From Acheta domesticus (taxonomy: Eukaryota; Arthropoda; Insecta; Orthoptera; Gryllidae), in contig JAHLJT010003656.1 of assembly GCA_031308135.1 (NCBI GenBank), positions 55,836,156 to 55,900,155 of the forward strand: a stretch of 64,000 bases of DNA, written 5' to 3'. Under the pieces are notes generated by a model. That model was not told the origin of the DNA, ran no database searches, and was given only the letters and a program-made list of their open reading frames with translations. Numbering within the stretch: the first letter of the stretch is position 1; every line of letters begins with the position of its first letter. The translations under genes were made by a program, and so were the position numbers. Positions 45,120-56,529 of this stretch are shown piece by piece.

Positions 45120-45450
45120 TCATCTTTAGCCTAAAGCGGTCGGTTCGCCTCAAAACGAACTAAACATTTCAACCCAACTTCCGTTCCCACCCAACCGCCA
45201 CCCACGCTCCACCACTTCCTCCTCCTCCTCTTCCTTTCCTCCCCACCTCCTCCCACAACAACACAGCCCCATCGCTGCCCCCCCCCCAGGCGAGACATCA
45301 GCGGACTTCGCTCCCTCTGCGCGGTGTTTGCACTGTTTATAGCAGCCCAATATAGCAGGCTGTTCCAACTCAGCTGCCCGCGGGCGGGCACTCGGGCACT
45401 GGCGGAGACTGGCGGGCATAGACTGCTGTCAACATTCGCTGCCGGCGCCT
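45120..45450 (-). promoter_or_regulatory. GC island with minus-strand TATA-like motif
   Basis: Reading the minus strand, 'gagttggaacagcctgctat' (near 45,352-45,371) is followed by a TATA-like 'gctataaac' (45,336-45,344). It then enters a G-rich part. The 17-mer gagttggaacagcctgc also occurs on the plus strand at 46,155-46,171, inside another GC island. Shared sequence next to TATA-like motifs might mark related promoters or repeat-derived sequence. Open frames here are low-complexity. Confidence 0.25.
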
Positions 45451-46060
45451 AGCGAAATATACGCCCTTGGGGCTCGAGATGGTCTTGACCTTTGGCGACA
45501 ATTCGACGCTGATAGCCGAAGCAAGGAGCGGTAGGGTTGGGGAGCGGATGGTACACCGGGGCTCATGCTCAGAAAGAAACCTTTAAGTTTAACAGGGAAC
45601 GCAAAAGTCGATTCAGTTCAACAATAATATTTCGTATTTTCTGAAATTAATTTGAGATTTTTTCTTAACAATATCTGGCGTCAGTCCTTGGGCTGTTGCG
45701 ATAGAATGCTCTTCAATGTCTTGTCCTGAAGTTGGGTTCTTTGTTTTTTTTATTCTTTTCATTGCACAGAAAAGCTGCTCACAACAACAATATGTTGATG
45801 TATAATATGATAGATATAATGTTCGCTGCATTTTATGAAGCGGAAGCTTGGGGAAGACTAACACATATAAATTCAGATACCCTCGTGACAAATTAAGGAT
45901 ATTAAAATATCTATTCTTTAGAAATATGGAGTTCTGCAAATCTATTATCTCCAACTACATCGGCGATGGCATGGTATCCGGTGCGACAGAAAAAAGGATT
46001 GTGACTTCCTCTGCCAGCCATCGCCCTTCTCATGTAGCTTCCTCTAAAAGCAAGGCGAAA
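45451..46060. other. Unannotated stretch
   Basis: AT-rich apart from the edges. A 113-codon frame on the minus strand (45,613-45,954) has no recognisable domain. Confidence 0.4.
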
Positions 46061-46069
46061 GTGATAAGA

Positions 46070-46300
46070 GCTCTTCCCCCTCCACCACCTCCTCCTCGGC
46101 TGGCCACGATTGCACGCGGGCGCGCCCGCGGGCGCCCGAGCCCGCGAGACGCCGAGTTGGAACAGCCTGCAATAAAGGGCAGTGGGCTCATGGGAACCCG
46201 ACCCGCGACGCGACTCGGCGCGGCGGGCAGACGGGCATGGCCTCGCGCATGGTGCGTGCGTGCGAGCACAGAGCGCAATATTTAAGTTTGCGCGATGTGT
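46070..46300 (+). promoter_or_regulatory. GC island, inverted relative of 45,120-45,450
   Basis: CpG-rich. It holds 'gcccgcgggcgcccg' and gagttggaacagcctgc (46,155-46,171), followed by 'aataaagggcagtgggctca'. The order of motifs repeats that on the opposite strand of 45,330-45,440. No gene is supported. Confidence 0.25.
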
Positions 46301-46639
46301 TGTTCGTTTTTTTTTGTCTGCGAGCGTTTACGACGCGGATTTTTATTCTCGCGTGACAAGCGGATGCACCGAGTGTTGGAGCGGGGGAGGGATGTGGTGA
46401 ACATTGCAGCGTTTGCCCGATGTCGTTCTGCGCATCTGCAAAACATAGCGACTGAGTAATGGGTAACAACCGAGCGAGAAGTACAAGATGTTAATAGGCA
46501 AAAGGTAAAGAAGAACGTTGAGACATGTCGGGTGATGGTTTCATGATGTCATTTTTTTAATTTTAATTTAGCAGCAGTGTCTGGATCTTTCTTTATAATA
46601 ATTTTTTGCGTAACGATACTAGACTTGAGAATTCTCTTC

Positions 46640-47440
46640 TAACCCTTCTATTCATTCTCCCAAAATTTTTCTATTCTCTCCCCTAACTCTTCCATTCTCT
46701 CTCCTCTAACCGGGAGAAATGGCTCAGTACATCAACCTGATGTCACTGCAGTCTCTCTGACCGAGGGGTTCTAGGTTCGAGTCCCGACGGCGGCAGGATT
46801 TGCGACACTAGCTTGTCAGCTATGTCGAATTCAGTGGCTGTCTGGAGGAGAATTCTAGCGGCCGACTGCTCTGATCAGTAGTTCTTCGTGGTTTCTCCGA
46901 TCAACACCAGGCAAATGCCGGAGCAGTACCCTAACAAACGGGCCACCGGCCGCGCGCGACCTTTCCTTCCTCTTCTTTTCCTCTCATCTCCTCTTACACA
47001 CACACTTACATTAACATGCACTACACCACCACACATGCCGAGAGGCCGGTAGGGAGCTTACAGCTTGTCCCGGCTAGGGCGGTGCCCCGCTGATGGGAGA
47101 TACCTGGTTGAGGGGAAAACCCCGCTAGTCGACGGTAGGTCAGCGCCAGATCTCGCCATCCAGCGGGGAAAAGATCATCGCCACCTTCCGAGAAAAAGCA
47201 TTCCCTACACTTATTGGACTAATGATCTAAATAGTTGACGCGCCCAGAAACACGAATCAATCAATCAATCAATCAATCTCTCCTCTAACTCTTCTATTCT
47301 CTCTCCCCTAACTCTTCTATTCCCTCTCCTGTAACTCTCTTATTCTCTCTTTCCTTACTCTTCTATTCCCTTCTGTAACTCTTCTAATCTCTCTTCTTAC
47401 CTTCCGTAACTCTCCTATTCTGCCTTCTCTCTTATTTCTC
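46640..47440. repeat. Pyrimidine-rich minisatellite split by a SINE
   Basis: Imperfect units like 'taactcttctattctctctcc' (about 22-23 bp) lie at 46,640-46,710 and again at 47,277-47,440. The full-length SINE copy I sits between them. Before insertion the array was continuous. Confidence 0.75.
46711..47276 (+). mobile_element. tRNA-derived SINE, full length with 13-bp duplication (copy I, reference)
   Basis: The head contains an A-box match (tggctcagta, 46,720-46,729) and a perfect B box (ggttcgagtcc, 46,774-46,784), the internal RNA polymerase III promoter of tRNA genes. A body of about 480 bp follows. It has pairing-prone GC segments ('gtcccggctagggcggtgcc', 'ccagcggggaaaag') and ends in 'gttgacgcgcccagaaacacg' and (AATC)n. 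The 13-bp duplication tctctcctctaac lies at 46,698-46,710 and 47,277-47,289. A short-repeat tail and no poly(A) suggest a LINE partner with RTE/CR1-like 3' recognition (inference). At 566 bp it is long for a SINE. It encodes no protein. Confidence 0.92.
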
Positions 47441-48062
47441 TGTCAGCGTTCCTTCCCTACCTTCCCCTCCCTTCTCTTTTTTTATTTCTTTAGTCTTCCT
47501 CATTTTCTTCTCCCTGGGCTCTCTCTTTCTTCTGCCTCCAGGATTAAGTGCATTTTACGTTCATTGAAATTATTGTCTCATTTTAGAAAGTATTTGACAA
47601 ATACATTTGTGAAAGTATTAAAAGTTGTGGTTTCCTATTAGACTAAAAAGGATCGTTCGAAGTATGAAAGAAATTCAGGTACATCAAGTGCAATCCTCAC
47701 AACATTGTGAAACTGTTGTTCCAGGATGGTCGCATTTCCTTCTAAAGTCACACCTCCTGCGAAGTGTGTTGGGAACGTTTATCAGCCACCTGCATTTTAT
47801 ATGGAGTGTAAGAATGGTACACTTTTAAGCATGGCTCTCGTAATCACAATCGCATGCTCAATAAGTCAGAGAAAAATTCTGGTAAAATTGTTATGGCCAA
47901 AGCAAACAGCGCGTAAAATTTGAATTCCACTTCTTGCTTCCGACCCGGAACCTGGACTTGAGATCAATGACACATACGCCCACAAATTCCATTGTGATGA
48001 GATTAACAAAGTTTGTCTAAGATATAATTTAACTATCCTTATATCTCACAAACCGGGTAGTT
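47441..48062. other. AT-rich stretch, nothing recognised
   Basis: C/T-rich at the start, then unique AT-rich sequence. Small frames without domains. Confidence 0.45.
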
Positions 48063-48126
48063 CACGAGTTATTCATTCATGAATAATGAATAACTCGATT
48101 TATTCATGAATAATGAATAACTCGTG
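48063..48126. repeat. 64-bp palindrome built of attcatgaataatgaataac
   Basis: 'cacgagttattcattcatga' at the left answers 'tgaataatgaataactcgtg' at the right. The core word is also tandemly repeated ('gaataatgaataactcg' twice), so both a hairpin and slipped pairing are possible. Confidence 0.65.
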
Positions 48127-49105
48127 ATGTTCACTGTTTTATGAATGACACCTTGAGCATTTTAATATCACACATTTTTCCTCATTCATCTTTTATGCGC
48201 TTTATGTCTATTTGCTATATCAGAACGTTTGTCTCTTCCTCGAGATGTTGGTTCCACTTCACGGTCGCGAGCAGAATTATGGCACGCGAGAAGTCGTGTT
48301 TGATAGGAAAAGTAGAAAAGTGTAATCTTTTCCGCTTTTATTATATCTGAAGTGCACGTACCTTCTTGCGGGGAATGTTGTTTGAAGAAAACGAGTATAT
48401 TATGTGTTTAATTGGATCATTGTTGATAAATACTTCTGATGTAAGAAGATATCCTTAATTCATGTACAGCATACATGTACATAAGATGCAGATAAGATGT
48501 ACGCAGATTAATTACAATAACAAGCAGGATTAGTAATTATAGTATTTATTCTTCTTCATGCCGTTTATTACAAGTGAGGTAGCTTTACAAGCACCCCTTC
48601 TAGCAAATGAATGAATTGATTGTTTTTTGACAGAAAATGATTGAGATGAAAGAGACAAGAGAAAGAGTGGGAGACAGAAGCGGCGGGAGATATTAGAGAG
48701 GCAACTCAGTAGGCTGTAGACCAATGGTGTTTAATTTTCTTGGTAACTGTAGAAATACGTGAATCCTAGTGACGTCATGTTGTGAGGCTACCTCACCAAC
48801 AGATTGCTGATAAGAGTTTGACGTAAGTCTTCGTGATTTTCTTTACTAAATGTCTGTTAACGGTGTATATGATACCAACACCTACAAACCTATCTCATTC
48901 TAAGCCACACGCGCAGCAATAAGTACAGCAATAAGTACAGCCACAAACCAGGTATCTATGGGTAAAAGAAGATCGAAGTGAACGTTTTGAGTTCAATAAC
49001 GCTCACCAATCTGTCACTACTCCTATATAACGTATGCAAATAATAATCGTCCTCTAAATGACATGCCTAAATTGAAGAATCATGAACACCACAAATACCT
49101 ACACA
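48127..49105. other. AT-rich stretch, nothing recognised
   Basis: No coding or repeat signal of note. A direct repeat 'gcaataagtacagc' occurs near 48,917-48,941. Confidence 0.45.
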
Positions 49106-50304
49106 TACCGGGTCTTTATCGTATCTTGCAACCCAGGTCTGGAAACACCAACTCTTGTTTTGCCAATTTGGCAACGCGTGAAATACCTTCGACGCCCTTT
49201 CACTTTTAGCGAAGCCCGGTCGCGTGCCCTCAGATTTCGGGCTGAGAGAATGTGTCTAATTTTAGTTGGAAGAAAGAGAAAGCACGTCCTTGTTACTCTT
49301 CAACGTACTGCAGCCACTACGCTGAAAAGAGTAAACGCCTGTCTCTTCATAAATGGTGGTCACTTTGAGCATTTACTCGACTGTCAGTTTTTTGTCTTTT
49401 AAGATAATTATATTTTATTACTTTTTATTAATTATTTTCAATAATTATTAATGTAATACTTAGTTACATTTTATTAGTATTTTTAATAATTTTATCGGTC
49501 ACATGCGTCTTTAGCTCATTTTAACATGCAACCCTACAGGCGTGTACCTATCTGTATGTTAAGCAATTTAACATCCTTAGCATCGGGTTTTAACATCTTT
49601 GGCAACGTGAATAAACAACCATTGATTCATCGCAAGTCAAATGTTTATTAAGAAAGAAACAAGTCGGTGTAGAAAACAAATCATATTCAAATAATTCAGA
49701 ATAAAAGTAACTCATATTAGTTTTTGAGATAATTATTGTTCATTGTAATAGGTTTTAATAGTGCAGTTAAAATGTGTTTTAGGTAAATTAATTTCATTTT
49801 CCTCGCATTTCATCAAATGAAACTCTTTTTCGGTAATCATATTTACTGACGACCTGAGGTGTCGCCACTGGAAATCGACGCGCCAACTTCCTCACCGAAC
49901 ATCATTTCTTTAGTTATCTTTAACTTCAGGAGAATTATTTGTATCCATCTTTTTTCAAACTACGGTATACGAATATTGTTTAAATAGATATATCGCAAGC
50001 AATACCTCACAATATCATAGTAACATGCCGCAACAACAGAACTCATATGTTTACTATCGCAGTAATATAAATTTTTCGCATAAATTGTGAGATTGATCGA
50101 TAAAATGCTGAACATACCATAAAATGTTACAGTGTTATTACTGCCTCGTCCAAATTAAAAATCTCGGCTCTGCTACGCTCCACCTCGATTTTTAACTTTC
50201 GGCCTCTGCGGTAATTACTCTCATAACATTTTTAGATATGTTTATTGTCTGTTACTAAAGTTTTCTTATTTGCTTAATATACAGATTCCATAACAATAAT
50301 AATA

Positions 50305-50347
<43 letters not shown>

Positions 50348-50813
50348 GTTATAAAATGAAGAGCTGGGCGGTAATATTTCACGATATATCTTTTCGATTT
50401 CTCTCTGAGCTGGCTTTACTTAAATAATTATTGTTACGTTGCTGTAAATAAATCAATAACTCCCCTCCACATTAATATTACAGTTTTGTTTCTTCAGCAT
50501 ACTGGGCAGAATTGCTTAAAGAGACGTTTTGTTTCAACGCTCATGCCTCAGCCCACCCCCCACCCCCACTCTGTGCAGCGTGAAAAGATTTCGGCATGAG
50601 AGCCGTGTACCTGCCCGCCGACACTCTTGAATGGGATCAACAAAGAAACAGGAAATTTGCTGCAGCTTATGACCTGACGGTTACCTCCTCTGCTGTCCCG
50701 ACGTGCCAGGCACGGCTGTCTTGAAAGGTGTAAAAGAGACGCGGTTGCCAAATTACCAAACCAAGAGCAAGTGCTCTCAGACATGAGTTGCAAGATAAAC
50801 TAAAGACCCGGTA
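49106..50813. mobile_element. Possible 1.7-kb element with taccgggtcttta inverted ends
   Basis: The sequence from 49,106 rightward and that from 50,813 leftward (complement) match for about 75 bases at roughly 75-80%. Both start 'taccgggtcttta', share 'atcttgcaac', and pass through 'aatttggcaac'. They face inward, as terminal inverted repeats do. The interior is AT-rich, non-coding, and includes (TTA)n. No target-site duplication is clear, so two separate copies of a shorter repeat in opposite orientation are an alternative. The 106-codon frame at 49,082-49,402 is just the left arm. Confidence 0.4.
50306..50347. repeat. (TTA)n microsatellite
   Basis: About 14 uninterrupted TTA units inside the AT-rich interior of the possible 1.7-kb element. 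Confidence 0.95.
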
Positions 50814-51296
50814 TAACACAGAGCCAAGGCTGAATTTGCTCATAGGTGTGCGCAATCTACAACTTTCACTCTCGTTTCGTTAAACATTTTTATTCACAGA
50901 TGACATATTTGAGTAACAAATAAATAAAGCGTTACACGCAGGAGACGTCCTTGAAAGATGAAATTTACATTACGTAAAACCATTTAAGCCACAAATTTTA
51001 CGGAGTTACCAGATGGTTTGAAGGACCTTTTCTCCAAAGCATTTCCCAAATTGTCCGAGTTAAAAGAGAAATCAGGGATGATACACGTTTACAGATATGA
51101 AATGTTTCATTATGTAAGGCTGTGGGGATCCTTCTGAAAATTTTCGGGAAGGGGAGCTTATCCCGCAGGTCATCCCTGCACGCGCGCCTCTGATTTTGCA
51201 ATTTGTTTTCTCAACTTTGCCACGCCCCTCCCTTTCTTTCTGTCCATCTCATTAACATCACTTCCTCTCACCTTTATTCTTGTTTTAAATTCACAT

Positions 51297-51299
<3 letters not shown>
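50814..51299. other. Unannotated stretch
   Basis: Mixed-composition sequence with small frames only. Nothing recognised. Confidence 0.4.

Positions 51300-51337
<38 letters not shown>
51300..51337. repeat. (CA)n microsatellite
   Basis: About 19 CA units. It opens a GC-rising region that leads into the CpG island at 51,420. Confidence 0.97.
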
Positions 51338-51339
<2 letters not shown>

Positions 51340-51419
51340 CATACACTCACAGCGTTCACACGTTTGCCTGCTCTATTTACACTGTGTGCACACACGCGTT
51401 CTAAGTGTTTCCTCCGCCT

Positions 51420-52500
51420 GTGCACAACTGGCGGCGGCGCTAGGGTCGCTGACACGCAGGCGGTGATTGGCAGAGGCCGCAAAAGGAGGCTGCCTGGCGC
51501 CGACGTGGCCGCAGCGGCCACCTGGTCAGCGGGGGCGGGCGCGGGACGGCCTGTTCCTTCCTGCGCACTAATTACCGTGCTTACCAGGCACGCGCGAAGT
51601 GGCGTGGCGGCCGCCGCCCCCGCCTCCAACCTCGGTCCGCGCCACCGCCTCCGCTCCCACTCACGCCGCCGGCGCCGTCATCACCCGTCCCAGTCCCCGG
51701 CGCCCCCCGTCCCCGCCCCCATCCTCGCCGCCATCGCCGTCACCACCGTACTCAACCCCGGCCCCGCCCCCGCTTCTCGTCCCCGCCAAAGCCGCCCCTT
51801 CCCCCGCCCCCCCGTCCCCGCCTCCGCCTTGCCCACTGTCTCCGCCCCTCCCTTGTCCCCGCCTGCCCCGTCCCTGCCTCCGCCGTCGTCGCCGTTGCTG
51901 TCACCGTGGCTGCCGCAGCCGCCCCGCCCCCCGGCCCACCGGTCGCCGTCGCCCTTCGGCCACGATTCTACCTCTCCCCGCCACTGTCGCCGTCACCGCA
52001 GCCGACGCAGCCGCCCCCGTCCCAGGCCGCTCCCGCCCCGCCTCCGTTACCACCACCGCCAACGCTGCTGCCGCCGCCCACCGTCTCCGCCCCGCCCCGT
52101 TCCGCTTCCGCCCTCGCCCCCGCCGCCGTCACCGTAACCGCCGCAGCCGCCCCGCCCCCGGTATCGCCTCCATCCCGATCCCCGCTGTTGCCTTCGCGCC
52201 CCGCCCCGGCCCCTGGCCGCTCCCGCCCCGCCACCCTTACTACCACCGCCACCGTCCTCATCACCGCCGCTGCCGCCGCCGCCTCCGTCTCCGCCACCCG
52301 GTTAGCGGGAAATAACGAGGTGGCCGCCGTTTCTCCTGCTCGGCCTTATAAGGACAGGCGGCGTTGCTCGACGCGGTCAGCGCTCCCCGCGCCGACAAGC
52401 AGCCGAGCTTCGACCCCCGGCGGCGCCTCAAAGCGGCCCGCGTCGGCTGCGAAATGGAAGACCATGCCGCTCCGTGCGATTGTTTGGACTTCACTACTCA
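51420..52500 (+). promoter_or_regulatory. Large CpG island with a core promoter near its right end
   Basis: More than 1 kb of GC- and CpG-rich DNA, strongly C-rich on the plus strand (ccgcc, cccgtc and cgccgcc words). Frames of 266, 271 and 238 codons are Pro/Arg/Ser/Ala low complexity and overlap one another, so they are not counted as genes. Its right edge carries a TATA box and initiator (next entry), then composition returns to normal. This is the most promoter-like CpG island of the window. Confidence 0.45.
52347..52380 (+). promoter_or_regulatory. TATA box plus initiator (candidate transcription start)
   Basis: TATAAG at 52,347-52,352 (context ccttataaggac) is followed by TCAG at 52,377-52,380. 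The A at 52,379 is 32 bases from the first T of the TATA element, within the normal TATA-to-start distance. TCAG matches the core of the arthropod initiator (TCAGT/TCAKTY). Chance co-occurrence is possible. The position at the edge of a CpG island, and the open frame with a hydrophobic start about 85 bp downstream, support it. Confidence 0.4.
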
Positions 52501-52721
52501 CAACCGTCTGGGTGGGGGTCGACCGGGCTGCAATGGCCAGGAAGTGTGCTTCCCACTTAGAGGGCTCGGAGTTGAAAACTCGCTCACTTCGTGTGAGTGG
52601 AGAGCAAAAGGGGTTGGTCACATGTTTTCTACAAGTTGTCTCAATTCAACCATTTTTCTTCGCTCTATCACACTATAATCACTTGATTTTTTCTTCACTT
52701 CCTTCATCATCCTTATTTTGA
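52464..52721 (+). CDS. Possible first coding exon with signal-peptide-like start
   Basis: The ATG at 52,464 lies about 85 bp after the candidate start site. The first 20 or so residues read Met-Pro-Leu-Arg, then a hydrophobic stretch (Ala-Ile-Val-Trp, Leu-Leu, Val-Trp-Val), a pattern compatible with a signal peptide or membrane anchor. The frame then runs to a stop at 52,719-52,721 through composition that looks intronic. Only the first part would be exon; a weak donor-like site (tgggtggggg) lies at about 52,508-52,517. Another ATG at 52,453 opens a different frame of 75 codons. No protein family was recognised. Confidence 0.2.
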   Translation: MPLRAIVWTSLLTTVWVGVDRAAMARKCASHLEGSELKTRSLRVSGEQKGLVTCFLQVVSIQPFFFALSHYNHLIFSSLPSSSLF

Positions 52722-52864
52722 GGAAGCACTCGATTATAGGGAACATAAAATGTACGTTATTCAAATAAAACACAAGTTCCATTCCGTTAAACACAATCTA
52801 AGGTATTTCAGAAGGCGGGAATCTTACCACTAGGAGATTCGAAACTACAAACTATTCCTGTGAT
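52722..52864. other. Spacer before hAT-like MITE
   Basis: AT-rich, nothing recognised. Confidence 0.4.
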
Positions 52865-53113
52865 CAGGCGCGGATCCACGGGGAGGGAAATGAGGGAAAT
52901 TTCCCCTCCTAAAATTTTTCATTAACTATTAGTTTCAACTTGTCACGGAACTTTGAAGCAAAAATAGTTTCGGATAATCATTAAAACGAATAAAATTGTA
53001 CCGCAGTATGAGCTCAGTGTGGCCTACGACATTTTACACAATCTGTAATATGACACATTCGACCAAACATTTTGAATTTCCCCTCCCAAAATTTCTCTCT
53101 GGATCCGCCCCTG
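52865..53113. mobile_element. hAT-like MITE (CAGGCGCGGATCCA ends)
   Basis: The left end caggcgcggatcca and right end (reverse complement caggggcggatcca) are terminal inverted repeats with one mismatch. Next to both ends are inverted 'aatttcccctcc(t/c)aaaattt' blocks. The flanks ctgtgat and ctgtaat (6 of 7) are an imperfect direct repeat. The same ends occur on the element at 58,576-58,912. No coding capacity in 249 bp. Confidence 0.7.
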
Positions 53114-56100
53114 CTGTAATATTTACTCACACGATACAAGTTAACTTTCTGTCGTGTTTTATTATAGTTGGCTTGAAATTTGCTGACCTAATTACTTTTT
53201 TATTCCTCTGTGGTCGGTAAATAAATAATAAAATGTGTTTAAGAAACTGATCCTATCCTATTACAACATTTTAACCAAATTAAAACCTAATTTTACGAAC
53301 TATTTTCACTCTAAATTGGTGTATGGAAGCTTATGAGATTTTTGAATTGGCTTTACATCCATGAAGCTGTGAAGAAAATGAAGAAAATTTTCATTTTGTG
53401 TATTTCTTTCTAAACAAATGCTATCTCATACTTTTTTCTGTGCTGCAAATATTTTATTTTCGTTCTTTTTATTATTGCCTTACGACAGTGAACGTCTTAT
53501 GCAGTTCTTCCATAACCTCAGCGCTTATTTTATAGGCGTCTTTGGCACAGGAATGGTTTCCAGAGAGGGCACCTACATACTTAATCCAAACGAATGTGCG
53601 CAGGTGTGAGACAGATAGAGGATGTGAAGATGGTGACGCCAACTTGCATTTCAGAAAAGAACGGAGGAGGTAGACTGCACTTTCACGAAATAGAGACTTA
53701 AAGAAAATAAAGCGAATATTTGTGGTATATGGAGAATGAGGCTAATAAAATATTTTGAAATAAAAAGAACAGGTCATTGAGATTTATTAAGATCATTAAG
53801 ATCATCATTAAAACCAGGTCATTAAGATTTGACTGAATGAAATATAAAATAAAAAAAGTTGAATTTTAACAATTTATTGTTTAATAAATATAATTTTAAT
53901 TTCTTGGTTCTTGCATTTCTCCAATTGCTATTTTTTGGTGAATAATAACATATTTTCGAACACAAACTTAGAGTTTTTCCTTCCAATCTAAATACAGGTT
54001 GCTTAAAAGGTCTTCGAGTACAGACACTGACAATAATAATATACAGCATATTATAATAAACGTAATCTTGTATTGTATTTTGAAGAACTATATGCGCTAG
54101 GATAATTCAACAACTAGAACATTTTCGCAAAGTTTAACTCCGCCTCGAAACCCAAAGAAGACACTTTGTATTGACAATTTAGCAGATAAGACAAAAAAAA
54201 TCGTGAAGATAATACTTTACAGTCGATTTCAAGGAAGTGATATATATAGAAATATGTCAAGTGATGTATATATTGGTCATTCGATATCACTTGCGAGTTG
54301 TAAGAGATAAGATTATCATGCTTGATATTATCGTTGATGGCAAGCACTACAAATCCTCTTACTAAAGAGAATAACTTTTTATGAGGGAAAATTAGAAGAT
54401 AATTGAAGAAAACATTTCACTGTAAACATTTGCAAAATTTAAATATTGCTAATTTATTTTCTCTTGAAATTGTACATTCGTTTTAAATGCAACATTAATT
54501 TAGTATAAAAATTGATCAGAAACTGAAAATTAGAAAAAAAATATCAATAAGTAGAAATGAGCAATAAAGAATTCATCTTCTTTAATCTAAATAGATACGA
54601 AATAGTAATTTGCGAAAGTATTATTTTTTAATGTAGTAGTTCTGCGTGGATGTACTCCGAATTGCATCCGATGAATAAATTTAGAAGAATTAGAAAATAG
54701 TTTGATCAAAAAATGTGTGCAAAGTTCACAAAACCTGTGACAGGTCATAGACGGTACTCAACTTCCTGCAGGATGTATGATGCGTTCCAACATTTTAATT
54801 AAAGTGGAAAATTTAATTAAAACTTTTTCACTTCTCTTTGACGTCTTGCGTCCTTCTGTAGTGGTAGTAGCTTGATATTAAGTGTATTTCCCGATTTAAT
54901 GTTTAAAACATTCCTATCGAATGCAATGGTAGTGAATAATTCAATTGATGAGTGAATAAAAATAATTATTCTCAAATTAAAAATTAATCCGCACAAAGAC
55001 CGATTAATCCAGTTGCCCGATATTCCGAGATAACAAGACGTTAAAAACATTTTATAGCAGATCTAGATGATTTTGTGATTTATAGAAGCAATTATAAAGA
55101 GGATATCTAATGATCAAAATATTGCGTCGTAACTACTAGCCATTTTAAGATAACGCAGCCATTAAAAGGTCAACGCTTCTCTGGAGCACGCTAATTGGTT
55201 TCGACCTTCCTGTGAATCTTTTTCCTTTTAGCACCCGAAATAAAAAACAAATCAATAAAAATTTCAGTGTAATGGTCTCAATAATTCACCCTCAATTTTT
55301 GTACACCAACGTCGGAAAGTACCAGTTGAAGTAGCTAATTGCTAATCAAAGGTGAAGAAATGGGCAAATATTGATTTTCATTGTAAATATTGTCGGTTCC
55401 AGTGCACACTGTGCTGTAAAACCCTTGTTTGCGGAATCAGTTTCTATTGAATACGGATTTCCAAGGTTCGGAAACTTCACAATAAGTCACATCACGCCAG
55501 AGACATAACATAATAACCCTGCGCAAAAGCCTGGCAAAATAGAATTCTCCGACAATTCGTGTCCTAATCAGGTCCACTAAACCTCTCAACTAGGGAACGA
55601 CGGAAATGACCAATAATATAACTGAAAACGTAGCAATGTCATTCCTCGTCATTAGGCGGTGAATATGAGAGTCAGTGTTGGAGGGGCAAGTAACACGTGG
55701 AGCCATGAGACGAAATTCTCAACAATTTAGACTTAGTTCGGGGGGGGGGGGAGACAAATGGACAAGTTTCCTGAGCATTCGATCAAACAGCAGCATAACA
55801 ACAACCGTAACAACAGTTTTAAGTGCACTGGTCTCCAAAATACCACTCTCAATAATCCTATTTTGTTCAATAAGGATAAAGCAAAAGGACGAGGCGACTC
55901 AGGTCAAAATAGATAACTGATAAAAAAAAAGAATGAAATTGGAAAGCAATATTAATTTATTTTAACTATTTGTATAAATTTATGCTAACTGAAGGTGCAT
56001 TTATTGTCATAGTTATCATTGTTATAAAACTACAGCACATAGAAAATGAAAAAAACTTACTAATTATGTAATAAATGAATTCCAAAAATATGTTTTTCTA

Positions 56101-56517
56101 AAGAATCATGCAATATGTGAATAAATGTCCAGGGTGCGAAAGAAATATCAAACATAATTTTGAAATAAATAAATATCATTACATGGTAACAATTGTGATT
56201 TAAAATTATTCATATTTTGTTGGGAGTGTATTTATTTGGGAAATATAAAGTTCCTCGTATTCTTGGTTCTAATATTTCCATAACGAATAAGGAAAATCCT
56301 TTCTACGAGGGTTTCGAATCAGTAAGAGATAAATTATCTGGTAAAACCGGTTGGTACACGTTTCTAAAGCATAAGGTGGAAGTAAACTAAATTTTCGTAT
56401 CACTTAAGAGGAAAAGAATGAACAAGGAACAAGAATGAATGGTAGATAACGTGCGTGATTGATAAGAAACAATATTCTGCGTATTTCTCTGTAAACTGTG
56501 GGAGAATGTGTACCTAC
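53114..56517. other. Long AT-rich stretch, no gene recognised
   Basis: Local direct repeats 'aggtcatt(g/a)agatt' and 'aagatcatta' lie at 53,770-53,830, and a run of ten or more G at 55,741-55,751. All frames are short and domain-free. No RNA gene or mobile element recognised. Confidence 0.5.
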
Positions 56518-56529
56518 GTTACTTCAAAT

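Noticed and set aside
49082..49402. 106-codon frame that looks non-repetitive
   Set aside because: Its first half is repeated in inverted orientation at 50,735-50,813, so it is part of a repeat end and not a gene.
51337..52137. 266-codon Pro/Arg-rich frame, with overlapping 271- and 238-codon frames
   Set aside because: Three overlapping plus-strand frames and one minus-strand frame are open at once, as expected from CpG-rich, stop-poor DNA. Only the part after 52,464 is kept, as a tentative exon.
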